NCBI GenBank assembly: GCA_027886185.1
Contig: WOAB01000152.1
Location: 1,133,001-1,197,000 of the forward strand
DNA from: Rheum nobile
Lineage: Eukaryota; Streptophyta; Magnoliopsida; Caryophyllales; Polygonaceae
Direction of reading: 5' to 3'
DNA length: 64,000 nt
Shown here piece after piece: positions 22,918 through 34,308 of this stretch (within the stretch, counting starts at the first letter, position 1; each line of letters starts with the position of its first letter). Under the pieces are notes generated by a model. That model searched no databases and was not told the origin of the DNA. It saw nothing but the letters and a program-made list of their open reading frames with translations. The position numbers and the translations under genes are program-made.

Positions 22918-23397
22918 CTAGTTTATAGGAATCATTCCCAGTTCTAATCTAAGGTTCTCGAAGGGAACTCTATTCAAGGTTTTGGTGAATATATCTGCAA
23001 TTTGATCTTCAGTTCTACAAAATTCCATAATGATGTTTCCCTTCTCAACATGATCTCTAAGAAAATGATGTCTTATGTCTATATGCTTGGTCCTAGTATG
23101 ATGCACAGGATTCTTTGAAATGTTTATAGCACTTGTGTTATCATAAAGAATAGTGAGGGGACCATAAGACATACCAAAGTCCGCGAGTTGTTGCTTTAGC
23201 CAGAGAAGTTGGGAACAGCAGGAGGCAGCAGCAATGTACTCGGATTCTGTGGTGGAGAGAGAGACTGAGACTTGTTTCTTTGATCCCCATGACATAAGGC
23301 AAGGGCCTAGGAACTGTGCCATTCCAGAGGTGCTCTTCCTATCCACCAAGTATCTAGCATAATCAGCATCAGTGAAACCCATGAGCTCAAAGGGACA
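22918..23397 (-). pseudogene. copia A RNase H
   Basis: RNase H domain with TDADYARYLVDRKSTSG, STTESEYIAAASCCSQLLW, YDNTSAINISKNPVHH and the copia terminus ADIFTKTL...LGMIPIN. The catalytic acids appear present. An in-frame TAA at 23398, after LCIWYPK, separates it from RT. B has an open codon at this position. Confidence 0.85.
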
Positions 23398-24613
23398 TTA
23401 TTTGGGGTACCAAATGCAGAGATCGTCAGTTCCTTTGAGATATCGAAGTATTCTCTTCACAACAGCCAAGTGGGTTTCTCTCGGACAAGATTGGAACCTA
23501 GCACACAAGCCAACAGCAAAGACAATGTCTGGTCGACTAGCGGTTAGGTACATGAGTGAACCTATCATACCTCTATAGAGCTTCTCCTCCACTAGAGGAC
23601 TCGAGTGGTCCTTATCCAGATGGGCAATGGTGGATATGGGAGTGGAGAGAGGCTTGCTTGAATCCATTTTGAACTTCTTTAGTAATTTTCCTAACATACT
23701 TTTGTTGGTGAATTTGAATACCATCTTCCTTTTGAGTGATTTGTAATCCGAGGAAGAAGGTGAGTTCCCCAATTAAGCTCATTTTGAATTCACTGCTCAT
23801 CAAGTCTTTGAACTTGTCTACAAGGGACAGGTCAGTGGAACCAAAAATAATATCATCTACATAAATTTGAACCACTAAGATGTTACCTTTTTCTTCTAGG
23901 ATGAAGAGAGTTTTGTCAATAACTCCACGCCTGTAGCCATTTGAGAGTAGGAACTGGGCAAGTCGATCATACCAAGCTCTGGGAGCTTGCTTGAGGCCGT
24001 ACAGTGCTTTGTCTAAGAAGTAGACATGGTCTGGATGATCATCGTCTTCAAAACCAGGTGGTTGCTTGACATAGACTTCTTCTTGAAGAATTCCATTTAG
24101 GAAGGCCGTCTTTACATCCATTTGGAACAACTTGAACCCTTTGTGTGATGCGAAAGCAATCAACAACCTTATTGCTTCAATCCTCGCCACTGGAGCATAG
24201 GTTTCATCATAGTCAATGCCTTCTTGTTGATTGTATCCTTGAGCAACAAGTCTTGCTTTGTTCCTTATCACCGTTCCTGTATCATCTAGCTTGTTTCTGA
24301 AAACCCATCTAGTTCCTATGATGTGCTTATCCTTGGGGCGGGGAACTAGATGCCACACTTTGTTCCTTTCAAACTGATGGAGCTCTTCTTGCATAGCTTG
24401 GATCCAGTCTGTATCCTTTAGTGCCTCACCTATGTTCTTTGGTTCCACAATAGATAGAAAGACATTGAAGGCAAAGAAGGTTAGATGTTCGAACCTGACT
24501 GAAGGCTTGATGATTCTTCTTTCTCTGTTGGGAGCTAGAGCATTTGATGTGGAGACATTTTGAGTTGAGCATTCAGCTTCCTGGTTGGGATCACCTTCTC
24601 CATTGAAGATCAT
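23398..24613 (-). pseudogene. copia A reverse transcriptase, frameshifted
   Basis: RT from EALKDTDWIQAMQEELHQF through WVFRNKLDD, YDETYAPVARIEAIR, FQMDVKTAFLNG, YGLKQAPRAWY and VVQIYVDDIIFGSTD (intact YVDD) to FFLGLQITQ. A frameshift near 23690, in the QQKYVRK region, moves the rest (LLKKFKMDSSKPLSTPIS, LYRGMIGSLMYLTASRPDI) to another frame. The TAA at 23398 ends it. Confidence 0.9.
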
Positions 24614-24679
24614 GTGGGAGGATGAATCATTGAAGTCTCCACAGATGTTGTCGTCATGCTTATGGTTCCCAGAAATGGA

Positions 24680-26137
24680 TTATTGTTGATTATCCATGGG
24701 AACTGGTGGAGGAACAAGTGGGGGATTCTGTGCAGCAGGGAAGGAACTGGGTGGTGTGATGTCTTCATCTGGATCTTCTTGAGGTGGCTTGGGAAATGGG
24801 TCTTCAAAGGGAGTGGTGGTGGTCTGCATATTTCTACCAAGTGATTTTTCATTAAAAACAACATGAACACTTTCTTCTACCTTTTTAATTCTTTTGTTGA
24901 AGACCTTGTATACCTTGCTGCTTGAGGCATATCCAATGAAGATCCCTTCATCACTCTTTGGGTCAAATTTCCCAAGATTGTCTTTCCCATTGTTATGCAC
25001 AAAGCATTTGCATCTGAACACTCTCAGATGTGAGATGTTGGGAACTCTTCCTCTTAGGAGCTCATAGGGTGTCTTTTCTGTGATTGGGCGAAGCATGGCT
25101 CGATTGATGATGTAGCAAGCTGTGTTGATCGCCTCAGCCCAAAATGATTGAGAGAGTCCACTTGAGATCAGCATAGTCTGAGCCATGTCTTCCAAAGTTC
25201 TGTTCTTCCTTTCCACTACTCCATTTTGTTGAGGAGTGTATGGTGCAGAGAAGTTGTGATCAATTCCATGATCACTGCAAAAGGTTAGAAATTCTCTATT
25301 TTCGAATTCGGTACCATGGTCAAACCGAATAGCATTGAGTGAACAATCAAGAGATTTTTCTAACAAGGGAACCAGATCTTTAAAGCGGTCAATAACTTCA
25401 CTCTTAGATTTAATAAAGATGGTCCAAGTAAAGCGAGAGAAGTCATCGACAAGAACAAAGATATACCTGTTCCCTCCTAGGCTCTGAACTCTCATGGGTC
25501 CACATAGATCCATGTGGATGAGTTCAAGAGGCCTTGAGGTGCTTACCATGTTTTTGGACTTGAAGGAACTACGAGCTTGTTTCCCTTTTACACAGTCAGA
25601 GCACAGTTCCTTAGATGTGCCACTTAGCTTTGGCAGCCCTCTGACTAGCTCCTTTGAGTGTAGCTTTTGAATCAGCTTGGTGCTAGCATGACCGAGGCGT
25701 TGATGCCACAAATCAGCTTGGTCATTCACAGTTGAGAGACAAAGTTTCTCCTTGGGAACAAAGGATGGATCAATTATGTAGACATTGTTGAATCTTTTCC
25801 CTTTTAGGATGATTTGTCCCGAGGAGTCAAGGACTGAACATTCGTTTGATCTGAATCTAACTTCATTGTCTCCTTGATCACACAGCCGTGACACACTTAT
25901 TAGGTCAAAACCAAGATTATCAACAAGGTGAACTTTGTTTACCTGAATGTGATCGTTGAGTTTCACAGTTCCTATTCCACATATTTTCCCTTTGCTTTTG
26001 TCTCCAAAGGATATGTTCCATCCTTGGAGAGGTTGAAGAGAGGTCATTTGATTTCTTCTTCCAGTCATATGGCATGAGCACCCACTGTCGATGTACCAAT
26101 GTTGAGGTTGCCTCTCTTCTTTCTGCACATAAGGGAA
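24680..26137 (-). pseudogene. copia A protease and integrase
   Basis: The frame opens directly after an in-frame TAG (26138-26140) and has no ATG near its start (the first start-like codon is GTG at 26128). It contains the protease motif WYIDSGCSCHMTG, the integrase zinc finger (LWHQRLGHAS...LCSDCVKGKQ, an H2C2 pattern) and the catalytic core: DLCGP, SRFTWTIF, RFDHGTEFEN, then APYTPQQNGVVERKNRTL. D, D and E all look present. The C-terminal part has GKDNLGKFDPKSDEG and KVYKVFNKR. It ends at TAA (24680) in the linker before RT, inside a frame that would otherwise continue. Confidence 0.9.
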
Positions 26138-27217
26138 CTAAGATTTCTGAACCCAGCGAAGCTTGGCTTTACTGGGGGAATTAGCATTGCGAGTCTGTGA
26201 ATAACTAGGGAACTGGTTCCTTTCATGGTAATGAGTACTTTTCTCCTTTTCAAAGTTCATTTTCTTAGCACAATCAGTGTTGTAATGACCATTCTTACCA
26301 CAGTAGGTACACAAACGATTGTAAACAACATGTCCATATTTTCCTTTTCCTGGCCTAAAAGGTTTTTCAGTTTTCCTTTTGTTAAAATCAACATTGTTTC
26401 TAACCTTGCTATGGGCCATGTCAATATATCTTTTATGAGCAAAGGAATTGGTGAACCATTGGTTTTCAGGAACCATCTTTTCTTTTCCCTTTGGTTCCTT
26501 CTTAGGACTTTGAGAGCCTTCATTGAGACGTTTGGCAACCTCAACCTTGTTCTCAAGGACCATGATCTTCTCTGATAGAAATTGATTCCTATCACGAGAA
26601 GTGGCAAGAGCAATACTGAGATTCTCATTCATCTCAACAAGTTCTCGCCTAGCCTTTTCTTCTTCAGCATCATTGTTCCCTTTATTATTGACATATCCTA
26701 TTCCATGGCGTTGTCTCACAAAAACAGTTTGATTTATCGTTTTTTCATTAATGGAATTAGTGAGAATGTCTAACCTATTAATTATGGATTGAAGCATGTC
26801 ATTTCCAGGTGGGTTAGCATGCAAGGGAACTTTGATAGAATCTATGCTAGTTTCATCACAAGATTTGCAAGTTTTAAGGTGACTAGCATGCACATTCCTA
26901 ATATCAATGAGTTTGGAGTGAGTTTCAGCTAGGTCTTTCTCAGTTTTATCAAGTTTCTTACTCCAAACAGAATTCTCAACAGTCAAGCAAGCAATTTCAT
27001 CTTCACAATCATCTAGTTTATGTTGAAGGGAACTGGTTTCCTTTCCTAGTTTCTTTATGATCTTAAGAAGTTGTTTCTTATCACAATCAACTAGGGATTT
27101 TAAGAGATCGTCAGAAGTTACCTCAAGGTCTTCTGAGTCGCTTGAGTCTCCTTTTGCCATAAGACATCTTCCTCCAGAGAAGCCACTGAGATCCAGTTCC
27201 TCATCTGAGTCTTCTCC
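26138..27217 (-). pseudogene. copia A gag, C-terminal half with second zinc knuckle
   Basis: Continuation of gag after a TAG at 27218. A coiled-coil-like acidic stretch (KKLGKETSSLQHKLDDCEDE and onward) is followed by a CCHC knuckle CTYCGKNGHYNTDC (about residue 285 of this frame). It ends QKS-TAG at 26138 just before protease. The same frame in element C ends at the same TAG. Confidence 0.85.
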
Positions 27218-28173
27218 CTATGAGGCTACGAGAGCCTTCTTTCTCTGAAGTCTTTCTTCTTCCTTTGAGTCTTCCTTGTTGGGACAATTCTTAGCGTAGT
27301 GTCCCTTTTCCTTGCACTCGTAACAGGAGACTTCCTTGAGATCTCTTCTGGGTCCATTGTGAGAGGAACTGCCCTTTTGGAACCTTCCCTTCACAAAGAA
27401 TTTTTTGATGTTCTTTGTGAAGAGGGCCGTAAGTTCATCCTCCTCTTCTTCTAAGTCTGAGTTCTCTTTCTCCATCTCGAGCCTAGAGAAGGCTTTGGAG
27501 ATCTTGAGGGCAATTCCTTTCTCCAGTTTCTTGTCGGCATTGGCCTTGGTGTGCTCTCCTTCTTCAACCTCCAGTTTCCCTATGACTTGGTCAAGGGAAG
27601 GGATTGGATGCCTGGAGTGTTCTTCATGATTCCCTTGAGAAGGGTGAACTTGGAGTTGAGTCCATTGATGATCACTAGGGACTTGGAAACTTCATCCAGA
27701 TCGACTCCCGCCGCTGTAAACTTTCCAATCAATCTGTTGAAGCGGGAGTAGTACTCTGAGATGGTCTCAGTTTCCATCATTTTGAAGGTGTGGTATTCTC
27801 CTTCCAAAGCAAACTTTCTGCTTTTCTTTAGTTCCTCACTTTCTTCATGCATCTCCTTGAGAGCTTTCCACATCTCCTTCGCTGTCTTGATGCCTATGAC
27901 CTTGTCCATGTCTTCTCTGTCCAATCCATTGAGGATGAACTGCCTGGCCTTGGCATTCTTCTCCATGATGACATAGTGTTCTGGTTTCCAATCTTCTTCC
28001 TTCATGGTAAGATCGACATAGCCATCTCCATTTTCGACTATCCTCCAGCATTGGTAGTAGTTGGTCTTGATGTGGCTTTCCATGCACTTTTCCCACCATG
28101 TTTCTTCTCCTTTCTTTCGGAGATATGGCTTGTTGGTGGAGATTCCGAGCTCAAACTTGCTTGGTTGAGACAT
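27218..28173 (-). pseudogene. copia A gag, N-terminal half, frameshifted
   Basis: Gag starts at ATG 28173 with MSQPSKFELGIS. The capsid-like domain includes YQCWRIVENGDGYVDL, KARQFILNGLDREDMDK, AKEMWKALKEMHE and SEYYSRFNRLIGKF. A one-base loss near 27590 (compare ACACAAATCATAG in C with ACCAAGTCATAG here) shifts the frame. The distal part (27475-27218) carries the first CCHC knuckle CYECKEKGHYAKNC and then TAG where C has TGG. The protein would package the element RNA. It is not translatable in one piece here. Confidence 0.88.
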
Positions 28174-28209
28174 GATCTGCAAACTTAACAAAGATCTAGA
28201 GCTTTTCCT

Positions 28210-28222
28210 GCTCTGATACCAA
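28210..28222 (-). promoter_or_regulatory. primer-binding site of copia A
   Basis: Minus strand TGGTATCAGAGCA directly beyond the 5' LTR, complementary to the 3' end of initiator tRNA-Met. Confidence 0.9.
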
Positions 28223-28223
28223 T

Positions 28224-29338
28224 TGTAGGATCGTGATTGTTAGATAAAAACTTAAGGAACTCAGAATATCAATTCTCAGTTCCTTTCGCAGCGGAAATAA
28301 ACAATCAAACAAATGACCAGTTCCTTATAGTGGAAACCTTTGATTGCCAACTAGCAATCCAGGATAAAAACCACTACCTTTCTTTCGAAAGGATTTCAAA
28401 GTCTACTTCTTGATTTCTTATCTCTTTTGGTTACAGCTTATCCTAGGAACGAACACACAGTTCCTTTGCCTTACACACAGTTAGACAATCCTAGATAACT
28501 TAACACAATCAATAATCAATCCAAGAAACAGACTTTCGTACCTAGGAACTATCACTTACAGTCACAGGAACTTAGCACTCAGCTCTTCTTCCTTGACTGG
28601 TTCCTCTTGATCTCGGTTTGCTTTGATGATCTTGTTTGGAGGTTCACACTAGATATTTGCTAATGAGTGTGAGTCGTGTTTTAGTGCTTGAAGATAACCC
28701 TTGAGTTAGTCTTCCTTTTATAGAGGATTCTTCGCAGCTTAATCTTCTCTGGGTTCCCACAGATTGAGCTTACCCTAGGATAAGTGGTTCTCCTTGGTCC
28801 ACGTTGTTCTTGGCATGTGCAAACAACCTAGGCAGCTCAGAATCCTTCTAGGTTAGTCAACCTCTTCAGCCAAGTCGTTCTCCAGCTTACTTTGTCCGAG
28901 GTTCAACACTCTGGGCGCTTGGGAACTGTCTTCTGGACAGCGACAGGTTCCATGTCCTGTCGCTTTCACCTTTCTCTGTCCGAGGTTCATTATTCTAGGC
29001 ATCTTGGAGTCTTGCTCTTGGATGGTGGCAGGCTTTTGGAAGCTTCTCTCAAGTCGCTTTCACCTCCTTTTGTCCGAGGTTTGGTGTTCCCAGATTTCTC
29101 GGGAATCGCAACCTCACATGCTACGTTTCTGGGCACATCTGGGTTCCTTCCTTTGTCTTGTTCCTTTGGTTCTCTTGTCGTGTTTGGCTTTCTTGCCTTT
29201 GGTATAATCCTGTGGTTCCTTAAAGTACATCTTTGAGATAAAACATTAGTATCATAATATTTGTCATCTTCAAAAGTAGAGAAACTGAGAAAAGGAACTC
29301 TCAGGGGAACTGAAGTTCCAGAGTTCCGTTTCCTAACA
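28224..29338 (-). repeat. 5' LTR of copia A
   Basis: Partner of 20269-21383, same length (1,115 bp). The TATA-like motif on the minus strand is CTATAAAAGG, differing from the TATATAAAAGG of the 3' copy. Confidence 0.95.
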
Positions 29339-29902
29339 AGGTTTCCTTCCCTTAAGAAGCTCATAGGCAATTTTGTTCAGGAGAGGACGAATGGTTGCTC
29401 TATTCAGAACGTAACAAGCAGCATTCAGAGCTTCGGCCCAGAAACTCCTAGGAAGACCGCTTGAGATGAGGAGGGTATGCGTCATGTCTTCTAGAGTCCT
29501 ATTCTTCCTTTCCACAACCCCATTTTGCTGTGGGGTCGTGGGAGCAGAGAAGTTGTGGTTAATACCTCTGTTCCTACAGAGGGATAGGAACTGAGAGTTC
29601 TCGAATTCTGTTCCATGATCAATGCGAATAGACCCCAAGGAATGTCCAATGCTCCTTCCGGCTGCCTTAAGCCAGGACTCAAACTCAGCGAACACTTCAT
29701 CCTTTGATGAGATAAATAGAGTCCATGTGTACCTGGAATAGTCATCAACAATAACAAAGACATATGCATTTCCCCCACGGCTCTTCGTGCGCATTGGCCC
29801 ACAAAGATCCATGTGGACTAATTCCAGAGGACGAGTAGTACTTACATCCCTTTTTGACTTGAAAGAGGATCTGACTTGTTTTCCTTTCATCACACACATC
29901 AT
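29339..29902 (-). pseudogene. copia B integrase core
   Basis: Integrase catalytic core with DLCGPMR, DDYSRYTWTLF, IRIDHGTEFENSQF and APTTPQQNGVVERKNRTLEDM (D, D, E present), ending in YELLKGRKP where element A begins. The frame is displaced from the upstream zinc-finger frame by a small deletion near 29885 (NDVC followed by MKGKQVRSSFKS in another frame). The rest of the domain resumes at 20268. Confidence 0.9.
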
Positions 29903-30770
29903 TTCTCATAGCTTCAACCTTAGGGAGACCGTTCACCAGCTCTTGTCTGTGAAGTTTGGAAAGGAGTTGAAGGCTAGCATGTCCAAAGCATTTGTGCCAC
30001 AAGTCTGTTGTCCCAGCAATAGACGATAGACAAAGGTCCTTGTCAGGGATGAAAGCAGGGTCGACCTTGTAAACGTTGTTGTCGCAGATCCCTTTGAGTA
30101 GGATTTTCCCTATACTTAGACACTCAACATGACAATCATCGGTGGTAAAGACTACTCTATTTTTTCTGTTTTGGCATAGTTGAGCCATACTAAGCATGTC
30201 AAATTTGAGATTATTCACTAGATTTACGTTATTCACAGTGAGGTGTTTAGAGAGTCTTACTTTACCGATACCACAAACCTCACCCTTACTTTTGTTTCCA
30301 AAAGTTATCGATGCCCCTGAGGCTGGCTGAAGAGAGGTGAACCACTCACTGTTCCCTGTCATGTGACTTGAGCACGCACTGTCAAGGTGCCAAGAGCCTT
30401 TCCTTGCTTCCTCCTCGGATTTATGAGCACCATCTTCTGATATGTTGTGATCTTTTGAGCTCATCAAACAGATATCCTTTGAGAGAGGAGATGCTTCATC
30501 ATCTGAGTTGTAGTCACCCCACTTTGCACCCTTTGCTTGTTCCTCTTTCCGGGTCTGAGGAGAACCTGCCGCTTTGTTGAGGCAGTTTTTGGCGAAGTGT
30601 CCGTTGTCATAGCAGTGGAAGCAGACAACATCCTTCATGTCATTGTGAACCATGACCGAACCCTTAATGCCTTTGTTTCGAGACCATATCTTCTTCATGG
30701 CTTGAGTGATGAGAACCACATTTACATCACCTTCTCGAGAGTCTCCATCCAAGGCATTTCCCGATGACAT
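29885..30770 (-). pseudogene. copia B truncated gag, protease and integrase zinc finger
   Basis: ATG at 30770 starts MSSGNALDG. After about 45 residues comes a CCHC knuckle CFHCYDNGHFAKNC, so the usual 200-residue capsid domain is missing, probably by internal deletion. Next come the protease motif WHLDSACSSHMTG (about residue 145) and the integrase H2C2 region DLWHKCFGHASLQLLSKLH. The frame is lost near 29885. It is related to the protease and integrase of A but clearly a different family. Confidence 0.85.
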
Positions 30771-30814
30771 CTTTCTTGCAAAATCTGTAACTAAAAAAGA
30801 ACAATCTAGAGCAC

Positions 30815-30830
30815 CAGGCTCTGACACCAA
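30815..30830 (-). promoter_or_regulatory. primer-binding site of copia B
   Basis: Minus strand TTGGTGTCAGAGCC next to the 5' LTR, a near match to the initiator tRNA-Met site (TGGTATCAGAGC). Confidence 0.85.
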
Positions 30831-30831
30831 T

Positions 30832-31748
30832 TGTTGGATCGTTAGAGTTACGTCTGAGGGAACAAAAGCTTTGTTCCCACAGAAGTTGCAGCGGATTTAA
30901 TATAGCAAGAAAGATAACGAACGAACTCACGATGTATAGTGGAAACCCTGATTAGCAAAACTAGCTTTTCAAGGAAAAACCACTACCTTCAAGCTTCCGC
31001 TTGAGAGGATTTTAAAGCGTGTACTTGTCTTATTGATTTCTTGTTCGATTACACTTGTATCCTAGACTTCGACATCTAAACAACCAGCTAGACTTGAAGA
31101 CTCTTCTACAACGATGAATCGAACTCAACTCTCAAAGACTTACACACACCTCACTTCTTTTCTTTCTCTTTTTTCATTCTCTTTGTTTTCCGTCGTCGTG
31201 GTTACATAGAAATGAATCCCACATTCCCATATAAATACAACTCGACCAAACCCTAATCATAACAAGATAATCCTATCTTCCTAAACTTGGTAACAAGATG
31301 ATATTAATTGATTTGAAGAATATTATCTTAACAACCGATATTATCTAAGGAAATAATTCCTAAGATAACATTAACGGATTAAGATAAGATTCTTCTCTCT
31401 CCAAATATATTATCTTAGGAAAGTTTTCCTAAGATAACACATTCGGATTCTCTCTCCAAATCTTCTTTTCGGCGAGATCCTTCCAGCCGAAATCCTATCC
31501 TTTGACCGCGTGATTCTTCTAGGAAAGTTTCCATAATCTTCACGCTGGATATCTTCCTTCCATTCTCAGCTTGATCTTGTTCGTCACTGATGTTCCTTGA
31601 GAGGTAACAAAGCACATGAACAGAGCTTTGTTCCCTCTGCGATCCTTTGCTGCAATGGTTCCCTATAACAACTGTCTTTGTTCTTGAAACACTTAGTACC
31701 CATATTAGTTGAATGTTTGTTACTTATCAAAACCTAAGGAATTCAACA
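30832..31748 (-). repeat. 5' LTR of copia B
   Basis: Partner of 15592-16509. Followed by the target duplication ccttt (31749-31753). Confidence 0.95.
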
Positions 31749-31753
31749 CCTTT

Positions 31754-31910
31754 AATATTGACTTCATTAGACAGAGGAGCATCAACCATAGATGAAACGA
31801 ATGTAGCATTTGCCACAATAGAGTAGAGTGCATAAAATGTGAAATAAAGTTCACAAATAACCACATAATATAACCAATACCCAGAAAAATAATAAAAATT
31901 CGAATGCATA
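31754..31910 (-). pseudogene. unidentified split reading frame, 5' part
   Basis: Minus-strand frame that joins 15591 when element B is removed. It reads SSMVDAPLSNEVNIKGV up to the insertion point. No recognisable domain. Upstream (31911-32015) no further exon is clear, although 34827-35200 on the same strand looks like a gene start (ATGGATTGTG then GTACGTTG, donor-like, at about 35076). Confidence 0.35.
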
Positions 31911-33787
31911 AAAGATCAAACGATCAAATCAATACGAACATAACATGATTGCATTAAGGATAGTTGATTATAAATCCAATTTTGAAGCAATATTATTAGG
32001 GAATCACAATGAAGCCTTGATATCAATGTTCTAAAAATCCCTGCCAAGGTCCGCCTAGGCCTCGTCTAGGCGCTAGGCAGTCATCCCACGCCTAGAGCCG
32101 CCTAGGCGAGAAGAAGCTTACAATGTTGTGGAAGCAGCAACTGTAACACCCCCAAATTTAACCCCATTTGAAAGCGCTACTGCCGATGACCCCGGACGTA
32201 AACCCCGAAGTCACCCTAGGCTTTTCCGACTTCATAACTGACTTAAAACACAGTTACAATACTAAAATCATAACTTTTATTAAACCACATGGTTGCGGAA
32301 TTACACGATTCCTAAAACGACCCAATAATCAGAAATACAACTGCGAAAGTCTTTAACAAAATACAAAATAGCACAGCGGAAAACTTGTAAACAAAGTGAC
32401 AAAACAACTTGTCGAAAACACCGTTCATCTTCATAGTCGTTCTAGCCTTCTCGGATCTTCAACACACCTGATGTGTCGAATCGAACGGATGACACCAGCC
32501 AACCATGCAAGGAATATAACGGTTGGTCAGTCTAATGAAAGACTACGCAAGGGTACAAAGCAGAGTGGTTCGAAGCAGTCGTATTAGGTTAGACTCATCG
32601 TTCCTCGAATAATAACCGAGTACGCTAGTCAACCATCATACTCCTACTAGAATATATAAAACAACATGAACAAGAGAAGATTCTGGAGACCGAGTCTCGC
32701 AGCAATTAATCCCAAAAGAAGACTCCAAATGAAATGAGCCTTAAAGGAAACAATGACAAATGTTGGGAAACTTTAATTTATAATATACACACAATCACAG
32801 AATCACAGTATCGCATTCGAGCGATCTACAACTAAGACGAGCTTTCCTAGCTGCACTAGCGCCTAGCTGCAATACTCGCCAAACATTTTAAATAAGTGCT
32901 TACTCATACGGCACTTTATATTAAGGTCAAGGCATTTTCATTATGTGCATACTCATGGCACGTATCTTATTAAATGTCAACACACACACACATCACGTTA
33001 CAAACTTTTATGATCTGCTCGTCCCGAGACGAGAGATCTTTGGGAATACTCCCTAGATTTGTGACACTAGCTAAGTGTACCACCTCTATACCCGAGTATA
33101 GAGGCTAGTCATGACTCACCAATGATATTAGGGTCTCAATGCCCTTTTCTCCATTTAATTATCAAGAAACGACTGGACCTCCATCCATCGTCCCTACGAA
33201 TACTCGTGCTAACTAAACAGTTCAACACAGTCAACATCATATCAAATCAAAGCCATCAAGGCCAACATCATAGATCTAACAATCTATATATATATATATC
33301 AAAATAGCGTTGCTACTAACAGTATATGCAACCTATTATAATCTTTTTATATGAATTTCACCTTTAAAATCCATAACAAAACCATTATGAACATAATAGC
33401 GCTGTATCTAGCAATATACAACCTATTATAACAGCACTTCTTTTATCAAATAATTGATCAAAACTGTTCCCAACATAAACAAGAAATCATCCCAAATTAA
33501 TTAACAACAAACAATTGATAATTAATGAAAGTATGGAATGATGAGCAAGAGCGAACCGCCACTTGCCTAAATCCGCAGAAACTTAAGCAAAGCTTAGAGA
33601 CAACGGGCTCCTGGATCTGAAACTGGAGCAAATCTTGGATAATAAATCCCTAAGAAATGGCCCATAACAAGACCCTAAGTTAGATTCAATATACTTATAT
33701 ATGAATCTAAAAGAATACAAGAAGAAATCAAAGGAAACGAGCCAAGCCCAAAGCTAAACCACAAGACACACAACTTCGGACGCAAAT

Positions 33788-33826
33788 ACCGCGATCGCGG
33801 CGAGTCGCGGCCAGTCGCGGTTTTCG
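33788..33826. repeat. GC-rich 'tcgcgg' cluster 1 in LTR1
   Basis: Successive 'gatcgcgg', 'gagtcgcgg' and 'cagtcgcgg' units. See 34242-34308 for the second cluster. Confidence 0.8.
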
Positions 33827-34089
33827 TGTGGCCTGACAGTGGCGAAGCTCGACAGCTCCCATGGAGAATTTCTTACCCAAACCGATTTGTTTGCCTTCGA
33901 TTTGTCTATGGTTCGATCTCCCAACACCTCAAAGCTTCTCACAACACTCAAGAGCACCTTTCTAACACTCAAAGGGATCTCGAATTCTCACCCAACAAAG
34001 CTTAAAACTTGCTCAACAATGGTGGACAGAAAAACAGAGGAAGAAAGAAGAGGATGAAGAAGAGCTTCTTAGCTCCGGGTTTCACCTCC

Positions 34090-34096
34090 TTTTATA
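34090..34096 (-). promoter_or_regulatory. TATA box of LTR1
   Basis: Minus strand GGGCTATAAAAGGAGGTG. The same block GGCTATAAAAGGAGGTG occurs in LTR3 at 62725-62741. Confidence 0.7.
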
Positions 34097-34241
34097 GCCC
34101 AATCCGAGCTTCATCTGAGGGAACAAGGGAGGGGACAAGGGGAAAAGGCAAAGGAGCCACTTGGCCTGCCCAAAAACAGAGAAAATAGAGGCGCTACAGT
34201 AACCGCCTCGCGAGGAAGACGACACTGCTCAGCAAAAGGCA

Positions 34242-34308
34242 TTACCGCGAGCGCGGCCGATCGCGGTGAATCGCGGTTAATCGCGTCAGGTCGCGGTGAG
34301 TCGCGGTT
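34242..34308. repeat. GC-rich 'tcgcgg' cluster 2 in LTR1
   Basis: About seven tandem units of 9 bp (gatcgcggt, gaatcgcggt, taatcgcg, aggtcgcggt, gagtcgcggt) within AT-rich LTR sequence. Confidence 0.8.

Larger units (their letters stand above)
20269..29338 (-). mobile_element. Ty1/copia element A (nested in B)
   Basis: Minus-strand copia element of 9,070 bp with 1,115-bp LTRs, a PBS for initiator tRNA-Met and a purine-rich tract. Flanking 5-mers agttt (20264-20268) and aggtt (29339-29343) fit a 5-bp duplication with one change. Removing A restores B's integrase frame. Two zinc knuckles, a split gag and a long 3' region with an extra ORF fit a SIRE-like lineage. Coding regions carry at least six stops or frameshifts, yet the LTRs differ at only about 15 positions by eye. 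Confidence 0.93.
15592..31748 (-). mobile_element. Ty1/copia element B (full length, nested)
   Basis: Minus-strand copia retrotransposon with two long LTRs (917-918 bp), TG..CA ends (TGTTG...CAACA), a 5-bp duplication ccttt on both sides (15587-15591 and 31749-31753), and a PBS complementary to initiator tRNA-Met. The internal order gag, protease, integrase, RT, RNase H is that of copia. Element A (20269-29338) lies in the integrase region. Excluding A, the element is about 7.1 kb. The gag N-terminal domain is missing and pol has several frameshifts or stops, so it is non-autonomous. The gag-protease style and long 3' region suggest the SIRE/Maximus lineage, which I have not confirmed. Confidence 0.93.
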
